Below are positions 16,771 through 25,322 of a DNA stretch of 64,000 bases, in pieces. The stretch comes from Sphingobium sp. V4 (GTDB lineage: Bacteria; Pseudomonadota; Alphaproteobacteria; Sphingomonadales; Sphingomonadaceae), in contig NZ_CP081002.1 of NCBI RefSeq assembly GCF_029590555.1, positions 248,001-312,000 of the forward strand. Direction: 5' to 3'. The notes beneath the pieces are model-generated. The model was not told the DNA's origin. It was given only the letters and a program-made list of their open reading frames with translations, and searched no databases. Each line of letters opens with the position of its first letter. Position 1 is the first letter of the stretch. The translations under genes were made by a program, and so were the position numbers.

Positions 16771-17429
16771 ATCGGCCAGCTTTCGCGCCGATAGGCGGAA
16801 TCCCAGAACATCCATTCATAGCGGGTCGCCATGCGGAAGGCCTGCGCCATGGCGTCACGCAGCAGAGCGGGCGCTGTTTCCGCCGCCTGGTCGACCAGCG
16901 CGCGGACGCGGGCGGTCGCCTCGCCAAAACCCGGATCGGCATAGGTATCGATCCAGGGCGCATAGGGATTGGGGCTGGCGGCGCGCGGCTTGATGGCGCA
17001 GCCAACCTCCCAATAGACCCAGAAACAGGGAAGAATACCGGCAATCAGTTCCTCGTAACTGCGCGTCGCCGCCAGCGTCATCAGATAGCCGGTATAATTC
17101 TGGCAGGCCGGGCTGGGCGCGCTGGCCCGTGCCATGTCGGGTGTGACGCCGAACTGCGCGAAAAAGGCCTGGTGCAGCGCTTCCTCCACCTGCACCGCGA
17201 CCTTGGCGCCGTCGGAAAATTCCAGGCGGCCTGTGGCCGTCGGCGCGCGCGCGGCGGCGATCGCCAGCACCCGCGCATATTCGGCGAGATAGAGGCTGTC
17301 CTGCACGATATAATGGCGGAAACTTTCGGGTGGCAGCGTGCCCTGCGCCAGTTCCTCCAGGAAGGGCTGCGTCAGGATCGCCTGGCGCAGCGGCGCCACA
17401 TCGGCCCAGATTTCGTCGCAAAATCCCAT
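16767..17429 (-). CDS. tenA: TenA family thiaminase II / aminopyrimidine aminohydrolase
   Basis: 220 residues, the usual TenA length. The all-helical haem-oxygenase-like fold is indicated by the N-terminal LTQPFLEELAQGTLP and FRHYIVQDSLYL. The catalytic cysteine is in LPCFWVYWEVG, matching Cys135 of B. subtilis TenA. TenA hydrolyses amino-HMP to HMP in thiamine salvage and can cleave thiamine itself. It starts 11 bases after the TonB receptor stop and is under the same TPP riboswitch. No typical signal peptide, so the enzyme is cytoplasmic and acts on pyrimidine imported by the upstream receptor plus an inner-membrane carrier encoded elsewhere. Confidence 0.92.
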   Translation of the reverse strand: MGFCDEIWADVAPLRQAILTQPFLEELAQGTLPPESFRHYIVQDSLYLAEYARVLAIAAARAPTATGRLEFSDGAKVAVQVEEALHQAFFAQFGVTPDMARASAPSPACQNYTGYLMTLAATRSYEELIAGILPCFWVYWEVGCAIKPRAASPNPYAPWIDTYADPGFGEATARVRALVDQAAETAPALLRDAMAQAFRMATRYEWMFWDSAYRRESWPI

Positions 17430-17440
17430 GGCGTGCTCCT

Positions 17441-19591
17441 TCAGAAGCGCAGGCTGGCGCTGGCGCCGAACTGACGCCCGCTATTGATCGTGAAACTGTC
17501 ATAGGGACCGCCCGGCCCCAGCCCCAGCAGCAGCGGCAATTGCTGCTGGCCGAAGGCGGAGATCGCCCAGCGGCGGTCGAACAGATTTTTCGCCCAGAGT
17601 TCCAGCGTCCAGTCCTGCACGCTCACCCCGACCCGGCCGTCAACCGATATATAACCGGGTGAGTATAGGATATTGTCGATCTCGAAATCCACTCGGGAGA
17701 CGTAGGTGGCGGACAAGCGCGCATCGACCGTGGCCGCACCGGCCGCTCCGCGCCAGCCGACGCCCCCATTCGCCGTCCAGTCGGGCGCGTTGGGCGTGCG
17801 CTTGCCGCTCATGTCGACGATCGCCGGTTCGCCCGGCTCGAGGGTGGGATTGGGGGTCAGGTAACGCCCGGTGCGGCTGTGGGTCCAGGCCAGCCCGCCG
17901 TCGACGCGGAAGCCCGCGCCCAGCGCCACATCGGCCGACGCCTCGATTCCATGGACATTGACCTGCGGGACGGACAGCACCACAGAATTGCCGAGGAATA
18001 CGGTATTCTGGAAATTGTCATAGTCGGTGACGAAGCCCGCCAGCGTCGCACGAACACGGCCGTCGCTGCTCTGTGCCTTGATGCCAGCCTCGACCGACCG
18101 GGTGGTTTCGGCCTTGAAGTCCGCCTGCCACACATCCGTCGGGCCGGGCAGGGGATTGAAGCCGCCCGCCTTGAAGCCCACCGCGCCGGTCACATAGGCG
18201 GTCAGGTCTGCCGAAGGGCGCCAGGCAATCGACAGCTTTGGCTGCCATTTGTCGAAGGTGCGGGCGCGGGCCGCCAGCAGCGCGCCGCTGGCCGTGCCCA
18301 CCGTGTCCTCCCTGCGCCGGTCGCGGTCGTAGCGCAACGCGGCCGTGAGTTCGACGCGGGGCAGCAGGTCGTAGCTTGCCTGGCCGAAAATCCCGACCTG
18401 GCTGGACCGGGTTTCCGCCCGCAGGGGCTCGCCGCCGAACAGCAGCGGTCCGAAATCGTCGGTCCGGTCGCGCTCCAGCCGCTGGAAGAAAAGGCCGACA
18501 TGCCAGCGTAACGGCGACGCAGCGCGCGATGTCAGGCGCAATTCGCTGGTCCAGGCCTTGATATCAACCGGTTGGACGATGGGTTGAATACCGTCCGGGA
18601 AGAAGGGTACGCCGTTCAGCGTGATCGGCGTGTCATTGCGGAAATCCAGTTCCTCAACAAAATCCTTGTGATATTCATCATAGCCGCCAGTCCAGCTGAG
18701 CAGAAGGGTATCGCCCAGTTCCTGCTCATAGCTGGCCTGCGCGCCCCACCACTGCCGATCGGCGCGCCCTTCGAAATCGCCGAAGGGATTGGTCAGCGCC
18801 TTGCCCGAGAGGCGACCGCCATAAAGGCCGGTGACATTGCCGGATGAAATATAGGCCGCGCCGCCTTCCTCATCGGCCCAGCCGAGGCGCAGCTTCAGCG
18901 TCGCCGTTTCGGTCAGCGCCACCTTCGCCTTCAGCCGCAGGTTGCGGCTGATCGCGCCGTCGACCTTCTTGTCCAGATAGCTGTTTCGGATGAAGCCATC
19001 GCTGTTGCGGTAGGAGCCGGAAAGGCGCAGTTGCACCTGCTCGGAAACCGGCGCATTGACCACTCCGTCGGCAGTCCAGGTGAAGCCATTGCCGATCCCG
19101 ATCGCCGCTTCGCCGCCCCAGTCCGGTCCCGGATCATTGGTCGCGACGTTGATCGCGCCGCCCGAGGCCGAGCGGCCGAACAGGGCGCCTTGCGGACCCT
19201 TCAATATCTCGATCCGGGCCATGTCATAGGGACGCAAGGTGAAGAGCTCTGAATCCGGCAGCGCCAGCCCGTCGACGATCATCGCAATGGAGGGCGACTG
19301 GTTGCGATTGGTGGACACGCCGCGAATCGAGATCAGGTTGGTTCCGGGGTCTTGGTCGTTTATCAGGAAGATGCCGGGCGTTGCTGCGATAATATCATCG
19401 ATCGTGGTGAGCTTGCGCGCGATGATGTCGGCTGGGCCGAAGACGGTGACGCTGTCCGGCACGGCGATCGCCGCTTCCTCGCGCCCGCGCGCCGTCACGG
19501 TGATGCTCGCGTCCGCGGCACGGGTTGTGGACGGCATGGCGCAGGCAAGGGAGATCGCGCAAATGGATGCAGTGGTGACGTAACGCTTCAT
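17441..19591 (-). CDS. TonB-dependent receptor for thiamine or its pyrimidine breakdown products
   Basis: 716 residues. Signal peptide at residues 1-25 (ending STTRAADA). The plug has ISIRGVSTNRNQ and RIEILKGPQGALFGRSASGGAINV, and the barrel closes with QFGASASLRF. The family imports scarce ligands across the outer membrane using TonB energy. Ligand inference is strong: the message begins with a TPP riboswitch and the next gene is tenA. The Shine-Dalgarno GGAGGA (19601-19606) lies 9 bases before ATG 19591 and inside the aptamer, so TPP binding should block translation directly. Thiamine, HMP or amino-HMP are all possible. Confidence 0.9.
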   Translation of the reverse strand: MKRYVTTASICAISLACAMPSTTRAADASITVTARGREEAAIAVPDSVTVFGPADIIARKLTTIDDIIAATPGIFLINDQDPGTNLISIRGVSTNRNQSPSIAMIVDGLALPDSELFTLRPYDMARIEILKGPQGALFGRSASGGAINVATNDPGPDWGGEAAIGIGNGFTWTADGVVNAPVSEQVQLRLSGSYRNSDGFIRNSYLDKKVDGAISRNLRLKAKVALTETATLKLRLGWADEEGGAAYISSGNVTGLYGGRLSGKALTNPFGDFEGRADRQWWGAQASYEQELGDTLLLSWTGGYDEYHKDFVEELDFRNDTPITLNGVPFFPDGIQPIVQPVDIKAWTSELRLTSRAASPLRWHVGLFFQRLERDRTDDFGPLLFGGEPLRAETRSSQVGIFGQASYDLLPRVELTAALRYDRDRRREDTVGTASGALLAARARTFDKWQPKLSIAWRPSADLTAYVTGAVGFKAGGFNPLPGPTDVWQADFKAETTRSVEAGIKAQSSDGRVRATLAGFVTDYDNFQNTVFLGNSVVLSVPQVNVHGIEASADVALGAGFRVDGGLAWTHSRTGRYLTPNPTLEPGEPAIVDMSGKRTPNAPDWTANGGVGWRGAAGAATVDARLSATYVSRVDFEIDNILYSPGYISVDGRVGVSVQDWTLELWAKNLFDRRWAISAFGQQQLPLLLGLGPGGPYDSFTINSGRQFGASASLRF

Positions 19592-19594
19592 GGT

Positions 19595-19706
19595 CCCTAT
19601 TCCTCCGCCGGTGTGAACCGGATCAGGTTCTCGGGTCCGCGGCCTAGACGCCCCCTGCGCCCGATCCGCGTCTCAGCCCTGACTGCGCCAGGACACCCCG
19701 TGGGTT
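19595..19706 (-). promoter_or_regulatory. TPP riboswitch (THI element)
   Basis: Read on the minus strand: GGGGTGTCC near 19699-19691, CTGAGA at 19676-19671, ACCTGATCCGGTTC at 19628-19615, then ACACCGGCGGAGGAA at 19614-19600. These are the conserved blocks of the TPP aptamer in order. The 3' conserved block is also the ribosome-binding site of the TonB receptor (GGAGGA 19606-19601, ATG 19591), so ligand-stabilised folding would hide it. No separate expression platform fits in the few bases left, pointing to direct translational control. Confidence 0.93.
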
Positions 19707-19874
19707 GGCTGTGCCGCCGCGCCTATGCGTTCGGCCCGCCGGCGTCAAATGCTTCCGTCCTCGCCTTGTCATGCCGGCCGCCCGATGGGCCAGGCCGGCA
19801 GCCTGTCGCTGCGGCGTTTCCTGCTGAACCGCCACGGAAATTCGATCATCCATGGCGTGCCGGGCCTGAAATCC

Positions 19875-19896
19875 GCGCTATCCGATCGGATAGCGC
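19875..19896. promoter_or_regulatory. 22-bp perfect palindrome upstream of the OprB porin
   Basis: Two 11-base arms, GCGCTATCCGA followed at once by its exact reverse complement. It ends 66 bases before the porin ATG and about 170 bases from the riboswitch, in the 371-base gap 19592-19962. It could be a dimeric repressor/activator site or a cruciform/hairpin. No other element is obvious in the gap. Confidence 0.5.
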
Positions 19897-19962
19897 CCGC
19901 CTACTGTACGTCACCATGATGTCGAAGGCCCACAACCCCGTCCCGCCCATGGAGCGACTGAC

Positions 19963-21177
19963 ATGATCGGCGCGGCACTACTGCTGGCCGCTGCGGCCGC
20001 CGCGCCCGCGACCGAGGCAACGATGGACGCCGGCGCAATCAGCCCGCGGATCACGCCGATCCGGCCACATTCGCATATCCATGCCGGGGAACATGCGCCC
20101 GGTGAGGGGCCGATCGTCTTCGACCTCAGCTATAGCAGCGACATCATGGGCACGGTGGCGGGCGGATTGAAGCGGCGCGCCCGCTATCTCGACAATCTCG
20201 ACCTTGTAATGGAAGTCGACCTGGAGGAATTGGTCGGCTGGCGCGGAGCCGAGATGCATGTCTACGGCCTCTACAATAATGGCCAGTCCATTTCGGAGGT
20301 GGTGGGCGACGCCCAGATGGTCAGCGAAATGGAGGCCAATGCCCAGGCGTTCAAGCTCTACGAAGCCTGGATCGACCAGATGCTGGCGCCCAACCTGTCG
20401 GTGCGCGCGGGCATCTATGACCTCAATTCCGAATTCGATATGCTGGAAACGGCAACCCTTTTCGTCGGCGGCGCGCATGGCATGGGCAGCGACATCGGCA
20501 TGTCGGGCCGCAACGGCCCCTCGATCTTCCCCGCAACGGGCCTTGCCGCGCGCGTCCTCTACCGGCCGGCGGAGGGCTGGGCGGTGCGAGCGGCGGTGCT
20601 CGATGGCGTGCCCGGCAACCCCGACCATCCGTCCCGCACCAGCATCCGGCTTGGCAAGGGGGAGGGCGCGCTGCTGATCGGCGAAGTGGAAGCGCCGGTC
20701 GCCGGCGGTCGTCTGCTCATCGGCCATTGGCGCTACACATCCTCCTTCGAACGGTTCGACGGCGTGACGGCCGACGGCAACGACGGCTTCTATCTGCGGG
20801 GCGAAAAGACGCTGGCCGAGGATGGTGATCGGAAGGTCGACGGCTTCTTCCGCCTCGGCATCGCCGACAAGAAATTCAACATGTTCGATCGCTTCGCCAG
20901 CGCAGGGATCAAGCTGGGCGGCTGGGTCGGCGGGCGGCCGGACGACGAGATCGGCTTTGCCGTTATAGGCGCCTTCACCTCGCCCGAATATCGCCGCGCG
21001 AATGACTCCGAGCGGGCGGAGATGGTAGCGGAGGCGACCTATCGTGCGCCACTGACGTCCTGGCTGACGGTCCAGCCGAACCTGCAATATGTCCGCAATC
21101 CGTCTGCCGATCCGACGATCGACGATGCCTGGGTGCTGGGACTGCGTGTCGAAATGGCGTTCCGCCTGATCGACTGA
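19963..21177 (+). CDS. OprB-family carbohydrate-selective porin
   Basis: 404 residues. Short hydrophobic N-terminus (MIGAALLLAAAAAAPATEA) as signal peptide. The mature part is rich in alternating polar/aromatic barrel strands, with landmarks DIMGTVAGGLKRR, LYNNGQSISEVVGDAQ and SIFPATGLAARVLYRP, and a C-terminal strand VEMAFRLID. OprB porins let mono- and oligosaccharides (glucose-like) diffuse through the outer membrane. Preceded by GGAG about 8 bases upstream and by a 22-bp palindrome. Stop codon is back-to-back with that of the convergent ThuA gene, inside the 14-bp palindrome CGACTGATCAGTCG (21171-21184). Specific sugar unknown. Confidence 0.82.
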   Translation: MIGAALLLAAAAAAPATEATMDAGAISPRITPIRPHSHIHAGEHAPGEGPIVFDLSYSSDIMGTVAGGLKRRARYLDNLDLVMEVDLEELVGWRGAEMHVYGLYNNGQSISEVVGDAQMVSEMEANAQAFKLYEAWIDQMLAPNLSVRAGIYDLNSEFDMLETATLFVGGAHGMGSDIGMSGRNGPSIFPATGLAARVLYRPAEGWAVRAAVLDGVPGNPDHPSRTSIRLGKGEGALLIGEVEAPVAGGRLLIGHWRYTSSFERFDGVTADGNDGFYLRGEKTLAEDGDRKVDGFFRLGIADKKFNMFDRFASAGIKLGGWVGGRPDDEIGFAVIGAFTSPEYRRANDSERAEMVAEATYRAPLTSWLTVQPNLQYVRNPSADPTIDDAWVLGLRVEMAFRLID

Positions 21178-22296
21178 TCAGTCGCAACGCGGGCCCTTCC
21201 TCCGGGGTGCCGCCACCCAGGCCAGCGCATTGTCCAGCATCCGACTATATCTCGGATCGGTGTAGGTTTCGGGCCGATGTCCGATCGCTGAGTAGAAGAC
21301 CCGGCCCTTGCCGACGCAGCGGCTCCACGCGATCGGATGGTCGCCCATGATGAGCGCCGCGCCCGGCTGATAGCTTTTCTCGTCAAGCGTCGCGACGATC
21401 CGCGCGCCGGTCGCGCGGGGGTTGGCGCGGAAACTATACCATTCATCCTTCATGATCCATTGATCGGGCAATCCCTGCGCGACCGGATGGGAACCGTCCT
21501 CGATCATGATCCGCCCATCCTGGAACTGCGGGTTCATCGGGTGGCCGGCGAAGCGTGCGCCGATTAGCGTGTCCGCATACCAGGGCCAGAAGGTCGCGGG
21601 ATCGCCCGAGGAGCCATGCACGCCCACGAAGCCGCCGCCTTGCTCGATATAGTCCCGAAACGCCTGCCGCTGAGACAGAGTGAGGACGTCGCCGCTGACA
21701 TTGTTCCAGATGACCGCGTCGAACTGCCGCAGAGTCTGCGCATTCATCGCCCCGCCCTTGTCGGTGACGGCGATCGCCCATCCCCGGCGCGCCGCAAGGT
21801 CGACAAATGCCGATCGCGCCGCCTCCACCGACGGACCATCGCGAAAGCCGGTCATCTTCTCGAACAAAAGCAGGCGGGGCCGACCCGCCGGCAGCGTGAA
21901 GGTCGGCCGGTCGTCATCATAGCGGGCGCAGCGGACCTGCCCGTCCTGTGCCGTTACCGGTAGCCGCCGTAGCGCCGCATCGGCGCGCGCGACCTGAGCG
22001 GCGGGCACCCGCCCGGAAGCCACCATCTCGTCCAGAGTCAGGATCGCGGCGAAGGTTGGCGCCTGGGTAGTAAAGAAGCGTGGCGGCAGCGCCTTGAAAA
22101 GATCGGGAACATCGCGTTCCAGGACCGCCTTTGCCTGAGGGCTGAGCAGGATGTCGACGATCGGCAACGCTTGCGAAAAAGGCGCATCGCGAAACGGGCA
22201 GTCGATCGCTGCGGCCTGCGCTGCCTTGAACGGCAACAAGCTCAAGCCCCACGCAGCCAGCAGCAACGCCATCGCCTTTTTGCGCCTCATGACCAT
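21178..22296 (-). CDS. Secreted ThuA-like domain protein
   Basis: 372 residues with a signal peptide (to about residue 29, FKAAQA). A unique N-terminal part of about 120 residues precedes the ThuA-like domain (about 135-360): LLLFEKMTGFRDGPSVEAA, DAVIWNNVSGDVLTLSQRQAFRDYI, GGGFVGVHGSS, and near the end GRVFYSAIGHRPETY. ThuA-type domains have a class I glutamine-amidotransferase-like fold. They occur in sugar utilisation and plant-cell-wall clusters; their catalytic role is poorly known. Divergent from the rhamnogalacturonan lyase gene, with which it shares a 160-base promoter region. ATG 22296 and ATG 22290 are both usable, with AGGAGAGG just upstream. Confidence 0.8.
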   Translation of the reverse strand: MVMRRKKAMALLLAAWGLSLLPFKAAQAAAIDCPFRDAPFSQALPIVDILLSPQAKAVLERDVPDLFKALPPRFFTTQAPTFAAILTLDEMVASGRVPAAQVARADAALRRLPVTAQDGQVRCARYDDDRPTFTLPAGRPRLLLFEKMTGFRDGPSVEAARSAFVDLAARRGWAIAVTDKGGAMNAQTLRQFDAVIWNNVSGDVLTLSQRQAFRDYIEQGGGFVGVHGSSGDPATFWPWYADTLIGARFAGHPMNPQFQDGRIMIEDGSHPVAQGLPDQWIMKDEWYSFRANPRATGARIVATLDEKSYQPGAALIMGDHPIAWSRCVGKGRVFYSAIGHRPETYTDPRYSRMLDNALAWVAAPRRKGPRCD

Positions 22297-22351
22297 CCTC
22301 TCCTCTTATGGCTATGGCCAGCCTAATCGCCAGTCCCCGGCCTGGGAAGGT

Positions 22352-22383
22352 CATATATATCCCATAATGCGGGATGATATATG
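22352..22383. promoter_or_regulatory. Inverted repeat in the ThuA / PL11 divergent promoter
   Basis: CATATAT-ATCCC (22352-22363, allowing one shared AT step) faces GGGAT-G-ATATATG (22371-22383) across a 7-base centre. The arms pair except for one bulged G. It lies midway between the two divergent starts, so it is a candidate operator controlling both genes. Confidence 0.45.
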
Positions 22384-22456
22384 TAAATATGGAACGCTAT
22401 TGCTGCGTCCATGTACTCGATCTATAGCTGCCACCAAAGAGGAGAGAGGAGCGGCT

Positions 22457-24379
22457 ATGCGGTTGGCAGATGCGTTGGCAGGTTTGGGCGGCATGGCGGG
22501 ACTTTTGCTGGGAACCGCGGCGATCCAGGCGGCGGCGCCCGCTGCGCGCCACATGGAGCGGCTCGATCGCGCCCTCGTGGCCGTCCCGCTGGCGGCGGGG
22601 CAGGGAATTCATGTCAGTTGGCGCCTTCTCCGCACTGATGCGGCCGATCTGCGCTTCACTCTGCTGCGCGACGGCAGGCTTATCAAGCGCATCGGCGCGA
22701 AGGATGCGAGCAGCGTCACCGATCCCGCCGGTACCGCGCAGAGCCGCTACAGCCTACGTGATGCGACTGGTCGGACAGTGGCGACTGCTACGCCCTGGGC
22801 CACGGGCTATCTTCCTGTCCCGCTCGACCGGCCGGCAGACCGGATGACGCCAGACGGCGAGCGCTACAGCTATACCGCCAATGATGCGAGCGTGGGCGAT
22901 CTTGACGGCGATGGCCGTTATGAAATCATCGTCAAATGGTATCCGTCGATCGCCAAGGACAATGCCTTTGGCGGCTATACGGGCGAGACGCTGCTGGACG
23001 CCTATACGCTCGACGGCAAGCGGCTATGGCGGATCGACCTTGGCCGCAACATCCGCTCGGGCGCGCATTATACGCAGTTCATGGTGTTCGACCTGGATGG
23101 CGATGGCCGCGCAGAGGTGGCAATGAAGACCGCCGACGGCACGATCGACGGCGCGGGCAAGACGATCGGCGACGCCAGCGCGGACTGGCGCGAGCATGAT
23201 GGGGAAGCGCCGCAGGCCGATCGCACCGGGGCGACCGTGCTCCCGGACGGACGCAAGGTGGCGCGGCTCAAAGGGCGGATACTGCGCGGCCCGGAATATC
23301 TGACCCTGTTCGACGGGATGACCGGAAAGGCGCTCGCCACCGCGCCCTATGCTCCCTCGCGTGGGCCCAGCGGCGACAACCCGGCGGCCGAGGAGATGAG
23401 CGCCAGCTGGGGCGATGCCTATGGCAACCGATCGGAACGCTATCTCGCGAGCGTCGCCATGCTCGACGGGCAGCGCGCCAGCCTGATCTTCGCGCGCGGC
23501 TATTATGGCCGCTCTACCATCGCCGCCTGGGATTGGCGCGACGGCAAGCTGACGCAGCGCTGGCTGTTCGACAGCGCCGTTCCGGGTAATGGCGACTATG
23601 GCGGGCAGGGCAATCACCAGATGTCGGTGGCGGATGTCGACGGCGATGGCCGCGACGAAATCTTCTACGGATCGATGGTCGTGGATGACGATGGCCGGGG
23701 GCTATGGTCGGCGCGTCTCTTCCATGGCGACGCCATGCATGTGTCGGACCTCGATCCCGCTCGCCCCGGCCTGGAGAAATTCGGCGTGCATGAGGATATG
23801 CGTAGCAACGGCAATATCGGGGCCGCCATGCTCGACGCGCGGACCGGGGAACGGCTCTGGACCAAGCCGGCCGATCGCGACACCGGACGCGGCATCGCCG
23901 TGGACATCGATCCGCGCCACCCCGGCGCCGAAGCATGGGCCTCCAATTCGCCCGACCTCTGGGATGCGAAGGGCAATGTCATCCCTGGCGGCCATCCCCG
24001 CGCGGCCAATTTCGCCATCTGGTGGGACGGCGATGGCCTGCGCGAGCTGCTGGATGGCACGCGCATCGGCAAATGGGACTGGCGGGCGAGCCGGGAACTA
24101 CCCCTGCTGACGCCCGACGCCGTGGGATCCAACAACGGCACCAAGCAGAACCCGGCCCTGTCGGCTGACATCGTCGGCGACTGGCGCGAGGAACTGCTGG
24201 TGCGCAGTAGCGACAGCAGCGAGTTGCGCCTCTACACCACGCCCTGGCCGACCGCGATCCGCCTCGCCACGCTGATGCACGATCCGGTCTATCGGCTCGG
24301 CATCGCCTGGCAGAACAGCGCCTACAACCAGCCGCCGCATTTGTCCTTCGCCATTCCGGTGCAGGCACCGGCGCAATGA
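22457..24379 (+). CDS. Rhamnogalacturonan lyase, PL11 family
   Basis: 640 residues from ATG 22457, preceded by several GGAG/GAGG runs; the open frame reaches back to 22151 but that part lacks signals. A signal-peptide-like start (LAGLGGMAGLLLGTAAIQAA) precedes the eight-bladed beta-propeller typical of PL11. Repeated calcium-type loops are visible: DLDGDGRYE, DLDGDGRAEVAMKTADG and DVDGDGRDE, plus GGQGNHQMSVAD and NNGTKQNPALSADIVGDWREE. The enzyme cleaves the alternating rhamnose-galacturonate backbone of rhamnogalacturonan I by beta-elimination, in the periplasm or outside. It belongs functionally with the pectin locus at 44-58 kb although its promoter lacks the LacI-type operator found there. 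Confidence 0.9.
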   Translation: MRLADALAGLGGMAGLLLGTAAIQAAAPAARHMERLDRALVAVPLAAGQGIHVSWRLLRTDAADLRFTLLRDGRLIKRIGAKDASSVTDPAGTAQSRYSLRDATGRTVATATPWATGYLPVPLDRPADRMTPDGERYSYTANDASVGDLDGDGRYEIIVKWYPSIAKDNAFGGYTGETLLDAYTLDGKRLWRIDLGRNIRSGAHYTQFMVFDLDGDGRAEVAMKTADGTIDGAGKTIGDASADWREHDGEAPQADRTGATVLPDGRKVARLKGRILRGPEYLTLFDGMTGKALATAPYAPSRGPSGDNPAAEEMSASWGDAYGNRSERYLASVAMLDGQRASLIFARGYYGRSTIAAWDWRDGKLTQRWLFDSAVPGNGDYGGQGNHQMSVADVDGDGRDEIFYGSMVVDDDGRGLWSARLFHGDAMHVSDLDPARPGLEKFGVHEDMRSNGNIGAAMLDARTGERLWTKPADRDTGRGIAVDIDPRHPGAEAWASNSPDLWDAKGNVIPGGHPRAANFAIWWDGDGLRELLDGTRIGKWDWRASRELPLLTPDAVGSNNGTKQNPALSADIVGDWREELLVRSSDSSELRLYTTPWPTAIRLATLMHDPVYRLGIAWQNSAYNQPPHLSFAIPVQAPAQ

Positions 24380-24385
24380 AACGGA

Positions 24386-24412
24386 GCGGGCGGGGCATGA
24401 CGCCCCGCCCGC
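24386..24412. terminator. Bidirectional GC-rich hairpin terminator
   Basis: Perfect 11-bp stem (GCGGGCGGGGC at 24386-24396 with its complement at 24402-24412) around the loop ATGAC, placed between the convergent PL11 and phosphatase genes. No long T run follows, so termination may need Rho. Confidence 0.65.
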
Positions 24413-24425
24413 CCGGAAGGCCGGA

Positions 24426-25304
24426 TCAGGCACCGGCCCTGGTCAGATATTTCGCCCGCAGGCTGGCGATCTTCACATCGTCCAGGCCCAGCTTCTCGCG
24501 ATAATAGCCTTTCATGCCGCCGGGATAGGCTTCCATCGTGGCGAAGGCGGCCTCGATATAATGGCGGTCGACGCCCATCAACGCCTTGACCGCCTCTGGC
24601 GGCAGCTTGCGGAACATGGCCATGTTGGGATCATCCGCCTTCATCGCCTGCGGCCGGAAATGGGCGTTGGACAGAAGATAGTCCTGGATCACCGTTTCCC
24701 GATCGACGCCCAGCACCGACAGCAGGATGGCGGCGGCGACCCCCGTTCGGTCCTTGCCCGCCGAGCAGTTGAACGCCACCGCCCCGTCGGTCGCGAGCAG
24801 CTGCTCGAACAGCGTGCGATACTGGTCGGCGAACAGGTTGGGGATGTCCCGATAGAGCGTGGCCATCACCTTGCTTACTTCCTCACCGGTCTGGTCGGGC
24901 TTGAGCAAGGCGTTCATGAACATGCCATGCTCCATCGCATAGTCGCGCGACAGCACGGTCGGCTTTGCTGTCGCGGGCCAGTTCACCGGCTCGGCGGTGC
25001 GTTCGCGGGTGTCGCGAAAGTCTACCACCGTCTTGAGGTCATGCGCGGCGAGCCAGGCGAAGTCCTTTTCGGTCAGGCGCGACATTGCGCCCGACCGGTA
25101 GATCCTGTCCCATTTCACCACCCGCCCATCGGCGGTGCGATAGCCGCCCAGATCCCGGAAATTCTGCCCGCCCTCCAGTGGCAGAAGCCGGTCGTGCGCG
25201 GGCATCGCGATGGCAGGAACGGGCGCGGCCTGGGACTGGCCGAAGGCGGGAACCGCCATGGCCAACCCGATCGCCAGAAGCGGTAAACAACGGAAAAAGC
25301 GCAT
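24426..25304 (-). CDS. Secreted tyrosine/dual-specificity phosphatase-like protein
   Basis: 292 residues from ATG 25304 (an in-frame GTG at 25307 is an alternative; AAGGA lies upstream). Signal peptide ends near AVPAFGQ. Family landmarks are NFRDLGGYRTADGR and YRSGAMSRLT, a DFRDTRER segment, and the CX5R loop NCSAGKDRTG holding the nucleophilic Cys and phosphate-binding Arg. This is the bacterial Y_phosphatase3 type. It would hydrolyse phosphate monoesters in the periplasm. It lies 18 bases after the TonB receptor at 25323-27950 and is probably co-transcribed with it, so both may serve uptake of a phosphorylated compound. Confidence 0.85.
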   Translation of the reverse strand: MRFFRCLPLLAIGLAMAVPAFGQSQAAPVPAIAMPAHDRLLPLEGGQNFRDLGGYRTADGRVVKWDRIYRSGAMSRLTEKDFAWLAAHDLKTVVDFRDTRERTAEPVNWPATAKPTVLSRDYAMEHGMFMNALLKPDQTGEEVSKVMATLYRDIPNLFADQYRTLFEQLLATDGAVAFNCSAGKDRTGVAAAILLSVLGVDRETVIQDYLLSNAHFRPQAMKADDPNMAMFRKLPPEAVKALMGVDRHYIEAAFATMEAYPGGMKGYYREKLGLDDVKIASLRAKYLTRAGA

Positions 25305-25322
25305 CACATTGGTCCTTCTGGT

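Noticed and set aside
21171..21184. CGACTGATCAGTCG palindrome as a terminator
   Set aside because: Only 14 bp with no loop and no T run; more simply explained by the abutting TGA stops of two convergent genes.
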